Part shown: in pieces, positions 1 through 6,469 of the stretch
Layout of the letters: each line of letters starts with the position of its first letter
How positions within the stretch are numbered: the first letter of the stretch is position 1
Assembly: GCA_021296025.1 (NCBI GenBank)
Contig: JAGWBF010000058.1
Span: 1-9,440 of the forward strand
Origin: Dehalococcoidia bacterium
Lineage (GTDB): Bacteria; Chloroflexota; Dehalococcoidia; Lucifugimonadales; JAGWBF01
Length of the DNA stretch: 9,440 nt
Direction of reading: 5' to 3'
The notes under the pieces: model-generated
The model's input: the letters and a program-made list of their open reading frames with translations, nothing else
Database searches by the model: none
What the model was told of the DNA's origin: nothing
Program-made: the position numbers and the translations under genes

Positions 1-111
1 CCCACTCCAACCCCCAGTCCGACACCAACCCCGAGGCCGACTGCTACTCCCAGGCCTACAAGTACCCCCACACCCATCCCCACTCCAACGCCCACTCCAA
101 CCCTCAAATGA
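1..111 (+). CDS. Partial Pro/Thr-rich linker or tail, ends at TGA
   Basis: From base 1 this frame reads as alternating Pro and Thr with some Ser, Ala and Arg (begins PTPTPSPTPTPRP, ends PTPTPTPTLK) and stops at TGA 109-111. The first two bases of most codons are fixed as CC or AC while the third base varies freely, which indicates that this is the translated frame rather than one of the other two, which are also open. Such linkers are common in secreted or membrane-anchored Chloroflexota proteins, where they separate an N-terminal signal or membrane segment from an extracytoplasmic domain. The stop overlaps the ATG of the protease (ATGA, 108-111). It could be the C-terminus of a separate upstream protein, or the real linker of the protease cut off by a frame change. 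The N-terminal part lies outside the window. Confidence 0.55.
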   Translation, partial: PTPTPSPTPTPRPTATPRPTSTPTPIPTPTPTPTLK

Positions 112-1223
112 CGCTGGCACAGACGGTGGAGGTTGTGCGTCCATCGGTTGTGCGCATCGAGACATTTGGTGGAAGCGGGTCCGGCGTCATCTTTAAGATA
201 GAAGACCTCACTGCCTACATCGTCACCAACTGGCATGTCGTCAGCGATGCCGGGTATGTGAAGGTTACCATCAACGACTCCCGCACCTATGACAAGGGTC
301 TTGTACATGGCACCAATGTAGAGAAGGACCTGGCGGTGGTGAGCATCTGCTGTGATAGCACCTTCAAGGCTGTGGAGTTTGGTGATACCTCAGATCTTCA
401 AGGTGGCGATGAGGTGATCACCATGGGTTACCCCTTAGCAATAGAAGGAGAAGCAACAATAACCCGAGGCATAGTATCCGCGGTACGCTACGATGCTGAT
501 TGTGCCTGCGAGGTTATCCAGACTGACGCAGCCATCAATCCGGGCAATAGCGGTGGCCCCTTGTTTTCCCTGGATGGCAATATACTGGGCATCAACACCT
601 TCAAAATTGAAGAAACCCGTAGTGGAAGGCCCGTTGAAGGTCTAGGGTTTGCGGTCTCGGCAAGCTCAGCGAAGGGAATAGCTGAGCGGTTGTCTCATAT
701 AGAACCCGACCGAGAGGTATTCGGGCCAGAGAACGTGTTCCTTAACCATGACCCCTCCGATGGCCTGATAGCGGCGGAATATGCGGGCAGTGTCTGGCGC
801 TCTGACCTGTATGTCTCGGGAATATTTGTCAATCCCTACGATGCGGTCAACGACTGGAGCCACGGCTTCATGATGCGCCAGACCAGCGAAGACGGCAGGA
901 TGTTTCTTATCTTCATCATCCGTAGCAATCGGACGTGGGTAGTGTTCACTAGGGGGCATGACGCCGACGCAACTACGCGAGAGTTGGATGATGGATATCT
1001 CAGTGGGCTGGACATTAAGGGTGGAGGTGAAAATTACCTCGAAGCAACACTGGAAGGGGACCAGGGAGTCTTTGCTGTCAACGGAGAGATCGTTGCGACC
1101 TTGGATGTATCCCGGGCCGACCCAGCAGGATATATTGCTGTGGTTTCTGGATTGTACGAAGGCGACGAGCAACACGGAGCAGTGACCAGGGTCAAGGGCT
1201 TCACGGTCGCGCCGATCAGGTAG
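108..1223 (+). CDS. S1C trypsin-like (HtrA/DegP-type) serine protease with C-terminal jelly-roll-like domain
   Basis: The protein has 371 residues. The trypsin-like fold covers about residues 5-195 and shows the full triad: His43 in TNWHVV, Asp74 in EKDLAVV and Ser148 in GNSGGP. The surrounding motifs (VRPSVVRIE, GSGSGVIF, MGYPL, TDAAINPGNSGGPL, GLGFAV) are those of the HtrA/DegP family, which cleaves misfolded or exposed proteins outside the cytoplasm. No PDZ domain follows. Residues about 200-371 are beta-rich (VFLNHDPSDG, GFMMRQTSEDG, VFAVNGEIVATLD) and resemble a concanavalin/LamG-like jelly roll; that assignment is tentative. No signal peptide or membrane segment follows the ATG, and no Shine-Dalgarno sequence precedes it. 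The Pro/Thr linker immediately upstream lies in a different frame, so the true protein probably begins outside the window and a frame change occurs near base 108. The protease call is firm; the start is doubtful. Confidence 0.88.
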   Translation: MTLAQTVEVVRPSVVRIETFGGSGSGVIFKIEDLTAYIVTNWHVVSDAGYVKVTINDSRTYDKGLVHGTNVEKDLAVVSICCDSTFKAVEFGDTSDLQGGDEVITMGYPLAIEGEATITRGIVSAVRYDADCACEVIQTDAAINPGNSGGPLFSLDGNILGINTFKIEETRSGRPVEGLGFAVSASSAKGIAERLSHIEPDREVFGPENVFLNHDPSDGLIAAEYAGSVWRSDLYVSGIFVNPYDAVNDWSHGFMMRQTSEDGRMFLIFIIRSNRTWVVFTRGHDADATTRELDDGYLSGLDIKGGGENYLEATLEGDQGVFAVNGEIVATLDVSRADPAGYIAVVSGLYEGDEQHGAVTRVKGFTVAPIR

Positions 1224-1228
1224 GCCAA

Positions 1229-1257
1229 TTGACATAGCTGGAGGCAGTGGCTACAGT
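1229..1257 (+). promoter_or_regulatory. Candidate sigma-70 promoter for the 82-residue gene
   Basis: A perfect TTGACA -35 hexamer lies at 1229-1234, followed by a 17-base spacer and TACAGT at 1252-1257 (4 of 6 matches to TATAAT). It lies just after the protease stop. Transcription would start near 1264, leaving a leader of about 60 bases before the ATG at 1325. Confidence 0.5.
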
Positions 1258-1324
1258 CGGGGCCCAACTCGATAAGAAAGCCCCTGTTTGTAGCGGGCAT
1301 TCCCGGTAGAAAGGCGGAATGTAG

Positions 1325-1573
1325 ATGGCAGACCAACCACAAGAGCTAGTAGATGAGTGGAACAAACTAGTCCAAGAATGGACTGATGCGGAGGAGGCCC
1401 TGGGAAGGGCGGACCAGCAGATCGAAGCGAACACACATCAATTTGGACAACCGATAGAGTACATCACAGACCTCTCTCTGTTTGATGAGCACGAGGCAGC
1501 TCTAGAAAGGCGGAGGAAAGCGTCGGAAGCAATGAAGGGGTTTTTGGAAAAGCACCACGGGGGCGGGGGTTAG
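1325..1573 (+). CDS. Small hypothetical helical, charged protein
   Basis: I do not recognise a family for this 82-residue protein. It is rich in Glu, Gln, Lys and Ala and looks largely helical. Two heptad-like stretches (about residues 6-35 and 52-76) could form a short coiled coil or helical hairpin, and it ends in HHGGGG. There is no signal peptide or membrane segment, so it is probably cytoplasmic. A weak ribosome-binding sequence (AAAGGCGG) ends several bases before the ATG, and a good promoter lies upstream, which supports it as a real gene. Its base composition is less GC-rich than that of the CoA genes next door. It converges on coaBC across 55 bases with no clear terminator. Confidence 0.55.
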   Translation: MADQPQELVDEWNKLVQEWTDAEEALGRADQQIEANTHQFGQPIEYITDLSLFDEHEAALERRRKASEAMKGFLEKHHGGGG

Positions 1574-1628
1574 GTATAGCAAAGGTTAGTCAGACGATCC
1601 TGCAAGCTGTCCAGGCAAGCCCATTCCT

Positions 1629-2822
1629 TCAGCCCAGCAGCGCCTTCACCCTGTCCAGGATGCGATGGGCTACGTCGTGCTTGGACATCAGGGGCAGGTC
1701 TTCCACCTCACCGGATTTGCCGACAAGGGTGACCTTGTTGGTGTCGGCGCCGAACCCCGACCCCTCCTTGGACACATCGTTGGCTACTATTAGGTCCAGG
1801 GCCTTGCGGTCCAGCTTATCCTTGGCGTTGGCCAGCAGCTCCTCGGTCTCGGCGGCGAAGCCGATCTTCAGGAAGCTGCCCTGGGCCTCCATGAGAATGT
1901 CCGGCGTCCTTTCCAGTTCGATGGTCAGGGCTGAGCTGTCTTTCTTGATCTTCTGGTCTGACACGTCGGCGGGTTGGTAGTCGGCCACCGCCGCCGCCAT
2001 CACCAGCGCATCGGCGCCCTTGACTGCCTCCAGCACAGCATCCCGCATTTCCGAAGCCGAACGCACCTTGACCACCTCCAGCGCCGCAGGGTCGTCCAAG
2101 CCGGTTGGGGCCGAAACAAGGACCACCCTGGCGCCCCGGTCCCGGGCCGCTTCAGCCAGGGCATAGCCCATCTTTCCCGAGGAGTGATTGGTGATCACGC
2201 GGACTGGGTCGATGGCTTCCTGGGTGCCCCCGGCGCTGACAACAATGGTGCGACCGGCGAGGTCTCCGTCTCTACCCAGCAGGGCGCTGATGTGGCCCAC
2301 AAGCTGGGGGACTTCTACCAACCGCCCGATGCCCGTGAGCCCCGACGCAAGGTGTCCGCTGGCCGGGCCTACGAATCGGATGCCCCTGGTCTTCAACTTC
2401 TCAATGTTGTCCTGGGTCGCCTGGTTTTCGTACATGTGCCCATCCATCGCGGGAGCGATCAACACAGGAGCCGTCGTGGCCAGGATGGTGGTGGTCAAAG
2501 GGTCGTCGGCGAATCCCCAAGCCACCTTTGCTATGAAGTGGGCGGTGGCGGGGGCTACCACCACAAGGTCCGCCTTTTCGGCCAGCTGGACATGCTCGAT
2601 GCTCAGCTCCGAGTCCGGGTCGAAGGTATCGACGATCACGGGCCGGTGGGTAAGGCTCCGGAAGGCCAGGGGGGGGATGAACTGGGTTGCCCCGTAGCTC
2701 ATGATGGTGTCCACATTGGCCCCCGCCTGGGTCAGCTTGCTGGCCAGATCCAGGGCCTTGTAGCAGGCGATGCTGCCCGTAACGCCCAGGACCAAGTTCT
2801 TGCCTTGCAGGACTCCTGTCAT
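1629..2822 (-). CDS. coaBC: Bifunctional phosphopantothenoylcysteine decarboxylase / phosphopantothenate-cysteine ligase (CoaBC, Dfp)
   Basis: CoaBC joins cysteine to 4'-phosphopantothenate using CTP (CoaB) and then decarboxylates the product to 4'-phosphopantetheine using FMN (CoaC), in coenzyme A synthesis. The length of 397 residues is normal. The N-terminal flavoprotein domain (about 1-180) shows GVTGSIACYKA, SIEHVQLAEKAD, PAMDGHMYENQ and LASGLTGIGR. The CoaB domain (about 190-397) shows GGTQEAIDPVRVITN-SSGKMG, AAAVADYQP, KIKK and GFAAET. Active-site residues align with E. coli Dfp at a constant offset of +2: His77 (H75), Arg208 (R206), Asn212 (N210), Ala277 (A275) and Lys291 (K289). The two other CoaC catalytic positions differ: Asp127 replaces Asn125 and Ser160 replaces Cys158. 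The ATG begins one base after the coaX stop, so translation is probably coupled. Confidence 0.96.
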   Translation of the reverse strand: MTGVLQGKNLVLGVTGSIACYKALDLASKLTQAGANVDTIMSYGATQFIPPLAFRSLTHRPVIVDTFDPDSELSIEHVQLAEKADLVVVAPATAHFIAKVAWGFADDPLTTTILATTAPVLIAPAMDGHMYENQATQDNIEKLKTRGIRFVGPASGHLASGLTGIGRLVEVPQLVGHISALLGRDGDLAGRTIVVSAGGTQEAIDPVRVITNHSSGKMGYALAEAARDRGARVVLVSAPTGLDDPAALEVVKVRSASEMRDAVLEAVKGADALVMAAAVADYQPADVSDQKIKKDSSALTIELERTPDILMEAQGSFLKIGFAAETEELLANAKDKLDRKALDLIVANDVSKEGSGFGADTNKVTLVGKSGEVEDLPLMSKHDVAHRILDRVKALLG

Positions 2823-2823
2823 T

Positions 2824-3612
2824 TCAGTCTCCGCCTTCCGGGGGCGCCTTCTTGTTCAGTTCGTAGATGGCCTGGAGGCCGATCAAGGTCAAATCGGGGT
2901 TGATGTTGTCGAAGACTGTGGTCTGCTCTGCCATGACCTCTGCCAGTCCTCCGGTAGCTACAACTGTGGCTTCCTGACCCAGCTCCTCCTTGAACCTGGC
3001 AATCATCCCCTCGACCAAGCCTACGTATCCCAGCACCAAGCCCGACTGCAGGGCTGCGATGGAGTTGCGGCCGATGGCCGACTTGGGGGGGACAAGCTCC
3101 CCCCGTCTTAGCTGGGATGTGTTCCGGTACAGGGCTTCGGCTGCAACTGCCAAGCCGGGGGCTATAGCCCCGCCTATGTATTCGCCGTTCTTGCTGATGG
3201 CATCGAAAACCGTGCCGGTGCCGAAGTCCACGATGATGGCAGGCCCGCCGTAAAGACGCAAAGCAGCTACAGCGTCGGCGATCCGGTCGGTCCCCACATC
3301 CCTAGGGGTGTCGTAGATGATGTGTATGCCCGTCTTCACTCCGGCAGATACCGTGAGTGGCTCCACGTCGAAGTAGGTCCTGCACACCTGCTCGAAGATG
3401 GGGGACAGGGGGGGCACGACGCTGCAGATGCACGCATCGGTGATATCCCGGGGGTCGATGCCCTTGAAGGGGAGCATGTTGGAGACCAGGGGCCCGTACT
3501 CGTCCCCCAGCTTCCTGAGGTCTGTGGCTACTCGCCAAGTTGACTTCAGGTACCCCTTTTCGAAGGCCCCCAGGGTGATGTTGGTGTTGCCGATGTCGAT
3601 GGCTAGAAGCAG
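2824..3612 (-). CDS. coaX: Type III pantothenate kinase (CoaX), apparent CTG start
   Basis: CoaX phosphorylates pantothenate with ATP, the first step of coenzyme A synthesis. Motifs in order, numbered from the CTG start: AIDIGNTN (residues 4-11, phosphate-binding, with the essential Asp6), VGTDRIADA (106-114), VDFGTGTVFD (about 128-137) and GGAIAPG (147-153). The first in-frame ATG (3475-3477) is Met46 and would delete the AIDIGNTN motif, so it cannot be the start of an active enzyme. Upstream there is no in-frame ATG, GTG or TTG before the stop at 3718-3720. A CTG at 3610-3612 begins the sequence LLLAIDIGNTN exactly where the family normally has its initiator Met. GAAGGGG lies just upstream as a possible ribosome-binding site. 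This gives 262 residues, the usual family length. It is the first gene of an operon with coaBC. Confidence 0.92.
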   Translation of the reverse strand: MLLAIDIGNTNITLGAFEKGYLKSTWRVATDLRKLGDEYGPLVSNMLPFKGIDPRDITDACICSVVPPLSPIFEQVCRTYFDVEPLTVSAGVKTGIHIIYDTPRDVGTDRIADAVAALRLYGGPAIIVDFGTGTVFDAISKNGEYIGGAIAPGLAVAAEALYRNTSQLRRGELVPPKSAIGRNSIAALQSGLVLGYVGLVEGMIARFKEELGQEATVVATGGLAEVMAEQTTVFDNINPDLTLIGLQAIYELNKKAPPEGGD

Positions 3613-3675
3613 GGCGACCCCTTCGCTTTCCCTCAGGGCCCAGGCACGGGAGGGTGTAGGGCCTGAACTGGGCCA

Positions 3676-3704
3676 ATTATATTCGACTGCCCAAAAGAGG
3701 GCAA
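3676..3704 (-). promoter_or_regulatory. Sigma-70 promoter of the coaX-coaBC operon
   Basis: On the minus strand TTGCCC (3704-3699) is followed by a 17-base spacer and a perfect TATAAT (3681-3676). Transcription would start near 3669, about 57 bases before the proposed CTG start of coaX. The in-frame stretch between this start site and the CTG holds no ATG, GTG or TTG codon, which supports the unusual start. Confidence 0.7.
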
Positions 3705-3710
3705 CGAACC

Positions 3711-3740
3711 TAGACCTTTACTAGTATCCCTCGCTAGAAT
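3711..3740 (+). promoter_or_regulatory. Candidate promoter of the acyl-CoA dehydrogenase gene
   Basis: TAGACC (3711-3716, 4 of 6 to TTGACA) lies 18 bases before TAGAAT (3735-3740, 5 of 6 to TATAAT). Transcription would begin near 3747, about 40 bases before the coding start. It is divergent from the coaX promoter and about 10 bases from it, so the two may interfere or be co-regulated. Confidence 0.4.
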
Positions 3741-3771
3741 AGCTGCATCCTGGTGACCGGTATGCCGGTAT

Positions 3772-3787
3772 GGAGGAATAGCCTTTG
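3772..3787 (+). promoter_or_regulatory. Ribosome-binding site and TTG start of the acyl-CoA dehydrogenase
   Basis: GGAGG at 3772-3776 is 8 bases before a TTG codon (3785-3787) and 11 bases before a GTG (3788-3790). The spacing favours TTG. The next in-frame ATG is at 3832 and lacks such a site. Confidence 0.6.
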
Positions 3788-4948
3788 GTGACATCCAGAA
3801 CACCTGAGGAAGCCCGCACCCAGATCATCAACATGGTGCGGGAGTTTGTCCGGCGAGATGTGGAACCCATAGTCCAGGAGTACGAGCGCAACGATGTCGT
3901 CCCCCTGGAGCTGGTCGAAAAGATGAAGGAGATGGGGCTCTTCGGCATTACCATCCCCGAAGAGTACGGGGGTATGGGGCTGGACTACACAACCTTTGCC
4001 ATGATCTTCGAAGAGCTGTGCAAGGGCTGGATGAGCATAAGCGGCATCATCGGTACCCACCACATCATGACCTACGTCGTCACCCACTATGGCACCGAGG
4101 AGCAGAAGGCCCGGTTCCTGCCCGCCATGGCCCGCGGCGAAAAGCGGGGCGGGCTCGCCCTCACCGAACCCAACGCCGGGAGCGATGTCCAAGCTATAGA
4201 GCTGACCGCCACCCGGGACGGCGAAGAGTACCTGGTAAACGGCACCAAGATGTTCATCACCAATGGTCAGCACGGGGACACCTTCGCCCTGATAACCAAG
4301 ACCGACAAGGATGCCACACCCCCCCACGAAGGGATCAGCTGTTTCATCGTCGAGAAGGGCGGGCCGGGCTTCGAGGTGGGCAGGCACCTGGACAAACTGG
4401 GATACAGGGGCTTGGACACCTGCGAGTTGATCTTCACCAACTTCCGGGTCGGGTCCGACAACCTAGTGGGAGGGTTGGAAGGCCAGGGTTTCCAGCAGGT
4501 GATGGCCGGCCTGGAGACGGGACGCATCAACGTGGCAGCCCGGGCCGTCGGCGTGGCTACTGCTGCCTTCGAAGCATCCATAAAGTATGCCCAGGGCCGG
4601 CGCACCTTCGGCCTGCCGATCTCGCGCCACCAAGCCATCCAGCTGAAGCTGGCGGACATGGGGACCAAGATCGAAGCGGCCCGCCTGCTGACCTACAAAG
4701 CGGCCGAGAAGAAGGACCAGGGCCTCCGGGTTGACCTGGAGGCGGGTATGGCCAAGCTGTTTGCCAGCGAGATGTGCGCCGAGGTGACCCTGGAAGCGAT
4801 GCGGATATTCGGGGGCTACGGATATATCAAGGAGAACCCCATCGAGCGTTACTACCGGGATGCCCCTCTGATGATCATCGGCGAGGGCACCAACGAGATA
4901 CAGCGTTTGGTCATCGCTCGGCAGCTCCTCCAGAGATACCAGGTTTAG
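3785..4948 (+). CDS. Acyl-CoA dehydrogenase family flavoprotein
   Basis: This FAD enzyme family oxidises acyl-CoA thioesters to 2-enoyl-CoA, passing electrons to electron-transfer flavoprotein, in fatty-acid, branched-chain amino-acid or related catabolism. The length of 387 residues is typical. Visible motifs: the first family signature ALTEPNAGSD (125-134), the FAD-proximal MFITNG (156-161), the second signature around IFGGYGYIKENPIERYYRD, and IIGEGTNEIQR near the C-terminus, where Glu367 lies at the position of the catalytic base of medium-chain acyl-CoA dehydrogenase. The substrate chain length cannot be judged from the sequence. The gene has its own ribosome-binding site and probable promoter and is divergent from the CoA-synthesis operon. 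It is followed by a convergent lactonase-like gene after 63 bases; no electron-transfer flavoprotein or hydratase gene is nearby. Confidence 0.93.
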   Translation: MVTSRTPEEARTQIINMVREFVRRDVEPIVQEYERNDVVPLELVEKMKEMGLFGITIPEEYGGMGLDYTTFAMIFEELCKGWMSISGIIGTHHIMTYVVTHYGTEEQKARFLPAMARGEKRGGLALTEPNAGSDVQAIELTATRDGEEYLVNGTKMFITNGQHGDTFALITKTDKDATPPHEGISCFIVEKGGPGFEVGRHLDKLGYRGLDTCELIFTNFRVGSDNLVGGLEGQGFQQVMAGLETGRINVAARAVGVATAAFEASIKYAQGRRTFGLPISRHQAIQLKLADMGTKIEAARLLTYKAAEKKDQGLRVDLEAGMAKLFASEMCAEVTLEAMRIFGGYGYIKENPIERYYRDAPLMIIGEGTNEIQRLVIARQLLQRYQV

Positions 4949-5011
4949 TTCTCCTCGCTGCCTCATCGGGTGAGCCAGCTTGGCTGCCGTTTGGATTGGG
5001 CTACTCCGCCT

Positions 5012-5929
5012 TTACTTGGATGGCGGCCACAGGATCCAACCCCGGCGTCCCGTGTTGCCGACCTTCAGAAGGTGCCCCTGTCCCGACGTGATGTACAACG
5101 TGGACAGGTCCGGCCCCCCGAAGGCGCAGTTCGTGGGCGTGTTGACGCCGTCGGGCACCCGATGGGTCTCCAGCACCCGACCGCTGGGAGCTTCGAAGAC
5201 GTAGATCATGGGACCGGGGCCGCTGGTATTTATCCCCGCTGTGGCGATGATGTTCCCCTCGCTGTCGAAGCACATGCCGTCAATGCCCCGTTGGGGGCCC
5301 CTGTGGTCTTCCCCGAACTGGTGGAGCAAGGTGTACGGGCCAAGGGAGCCGTCGGCTTGGATGGGATAGGCCCTGAGCTCCCTGGTCCGCCCGGCCACGC
5401 CGTCGCTCTGGGCGACGTACAGGATGCTCTCGTCGGGGGACACCAGGATGCCGTTGGTCTTGGTGGTATCGAAGGTGACCCTGGAAACGCTGTAGCTCCC
5501 GTCGGGCTGGGGGTCTGCCCGGAAGGCCTCTTCGTGGTTCATCTCCATGCTTTCGCTGGGGTCGATATTGCCCTCGTTCCAGGGGTTGGTGAACCAGATG
5601 CGCCCCTTGCTGTCCAAGGCGAGGTCGTTGGGTGTGTTGAAACGCAGCCCTTCCCACCGGTCAACCAGGGTGGTGGTTGTGCCGTCGGGCTCCAGGCGCA
5701 CGATGGAGCGGCCCCCTGAGCAGCACCCGTACAGCCTGCCCTGGGTGTCGAAGTTGAGCCCGTTGATGTGATTGGTCCCGGTCCGGAACTCGGTGCAGGC
5801 CCCTGAATCGGGGTCATACCGCATGATCCTGCTTCCCGGGATGTGGCTGAACAGCAGAGCTTCGCCATCCCACACAGGACCTTCGGTCAGCCGGCCGCAC
5901 TCGGCAACCAGTTCGTACTCCCACTCCAT
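5012..5929 (-). CDS. SMP-30/gluconolactonase family six-bladed beta-propeller hydrolase
   Basis: Members hydrolyse sugar lactones or related esters with a divalent metal. The protein is 305 residues when started at ATG 5927-5929, which has GGGGAGG five bases upstream on the minus strand. A longer in-frame start at 6064 would add 45 residues without family similarity and no such site. Metal ligands can be matched to human SMP30: Glu16 in EGPVW (E18), Asn159 in TNGIL (N154) and Asp217 in GIDGMCFD (D204). Asn101-Asp102 in NTPND corresponds to the substrate-contacting Asn-Asp. Repeated blades of the form D-x-x-G-x-[IL] are visible (FDTQGRLYG, LDSKGRIWF, FDSEGNIIA). No signal peptide is seen. The true substrate is unknown; the family also includes organophosphate and other lactone hydrolases. 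Confidence 0.9.
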   Translation of the reverse strand: MEWEYELVAECGRLTEGPVWDGEALLFSHIPGSRIMRYDPDSGACTEFRTGTNHINGLNFDTQGRLYGCCSGGRSIVRLEPDGTTTTLVDRWEGLRFNTPNDLALDSKGRIWFTNPWNEGNIDPSESMEMNHEEAFRADPQPDGSYSVSRVTFDTTKTNGILVSPDESILYVAQSDGVAGRTRELRAYPIQADGSLGPYTLLHQFGEDHRGPQRGIDGMCFDSEGNIIATAGINTSGPGPMIYVFEAPSGRVLETHRVPDGVNTPTNCAFGGPDLSTLYITSGQGHLLKVGNTGRRGWILWPPSK

Positions 5930-6020
5930 GACGACCTCCCCATAGCGTTTTAAAGGAGATTTCCTCGAGGACCCTTCTTGCCCCGCTTCCCAAATCCAAC
6001 GGGGATCGGGGCGGAGTTCC

Positions 6021-6049
6021 ATCGTAGGTTGCGCCCGTGCTCCGGTCAA
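6021..6049 (-). promoter_or_regulatory. Candidate promoter of the SMP-30-like gene
   Basis: On the minus strand TTGACC (6049-6044) is followed by a 17-base spacer and TACGAT (6026-6021, 4 of 6 to TATAAT). The start site would be near 6014, giving a leader of about 85 bases before the ATG at 5929. The rest of 5930-6097 shows only a short palindrome (TCCTCGAGGA) and no gene. Confidence 0.45.
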
Positions 6050-6097
6050 GGGCGGTCGCTGCACACGGCGTGCCGGCAGGTGGCCTTATGAGCATAT

Positions 6098-6410
6098 GTT
6101 GACTGGGCGTAGGGGCGGATATAGGCTGGGGTGTGTCCAATAGCTGGCATTAGGAGGAGCGGGATGGCGACAGCAGTGGAATATGCCCACCCTGAATACC
6201 TGGCTGAGACCGACTGGCTGGCAGACCATCTGACTGACCCGGGCATCTGCATCGTGGATACGGACCCCGTGGCTTCCTACCACCGCGCCCACATTCCCGG
6301 GGCTGTAGTGGTGCCCGACAACTACGAGAAGGACCAGGACAGCGGCCAGGTGAACGTGGTCTCACCTGAGCAGTGCGCCAAAATGATGGAAGCTCTGGGC
6401 ATCGGCGACG
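6098..6410 (+). repeat. 313-bp direct repeat, copy A (rhodanese promoter, leader and 5' coding part)
   Basis: Bases 6098-6410 match 7673-7985 without gaps (constant offset 1575). By eye there are about 19 mismatches, roughly 94% identity. Similarity begins one base before the TTGACT hexamer and stops abruptly at codon 82 of the rhodanese (GIGD). Only one mismatch falls in the 66-base leader; the rest are in coding sequence. The repeats have the same orientation and are separated by 1262 bases. Confidence 0.95.
6099..6125 (+). promoter_or_regulatory. Candidate rhodanese promoter, copy A
   Basis: TTGACT (6099-6104) is followed by TATAGG (6120-6125) with a short 15-base spacer, or by TAGGCT (6122-6127) with 17 bases. 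The -10 match is only fair. The near-perfect conservation of this leader in both copies supports a function. It would now drive the truncated rhodanese and the lipoprotein-like gene behind it. Confidence 0.4.
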
Positions 6411-6469
6411 TCATCAAGGGGTCTGGAGCTGAAGGAAGCTTCCTGTTGGAGGATGAAGGTATCTCATGA
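6164..6469 (+). pseudogene. Truncated rhodanese N-terminal fragment
   Basis: The start is ATG 6164 with AGGAGG at 6152-6157, six bases upstream. Residues 1-82 match the first 82 residues of the full rhodanese at 7739 with six substitutions by eye: E6G, D21E, H22R, T24G, Q58P and S60T, copy A residue first. After GIGD the sequence switches to 19 unrelated residues (VIKGSGAEGSFLLEDEGIS) and stops at 6467-6469. The rest of the non-catalytic N-terminal domain and the whole catalytic domain, including the active-site loop, are missing, so sulfurtransferase activity is not expected. Many differences between the copies are synonymous, so the duplication is not brand new, or both copies were under selection for a time. 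The stop overlaps the next ATG (ATGA), so its translation may feed the lipoprotein gene. Confidence 0.85.

Noticed and set aside
1..105. CRISPR or satellite-type repeat array
   Set aside because: The repetition is short, irregular and explained by Pro-Thr codons with free third bases.
1974..2903. Long plus-strand open frame opposite coaBC (309 residues)
   Set aside because: It is antisense to a clearly conserved gene and has low-complexity Gly/Arg/His composition; similar long antisense frames oppose the acyl-CoA dehydrogenase and SMP-30 genes.
3302..3676. Minus-strand 124-residue frame starting at 3676 as an alternative coaX N-terminus
   Set aside because: It is a different frame over coaX coding sequence, rich in His, Arg and Pro as shadow frames of GC-rich genes are, and lacks the kinase motif.
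4973..4985. Hairpin AGCCA-GCT-TGGCT as a terminator between the convergent acyl-CoA dehydrogenase and SMP-30 genes
   Set aside because: The stem is only 5 bp with no T run on either strand, too weak to call.
5930..6064. N-terminal extension of the SMP-30-like protein to a start at 6064
   Set aside because: The extra residues show no family similarity, while ATG 5929 has GGGGAGG five bases upstream and gives the normal length.
6086..6292. Minus-strand frame repeated at 7577-7867, looking like a conserved duplicated gene
   Set aside because: The two frames are similar only because they are antisense to the 313-bp rhodanese repeat; neither has a start context or family features.
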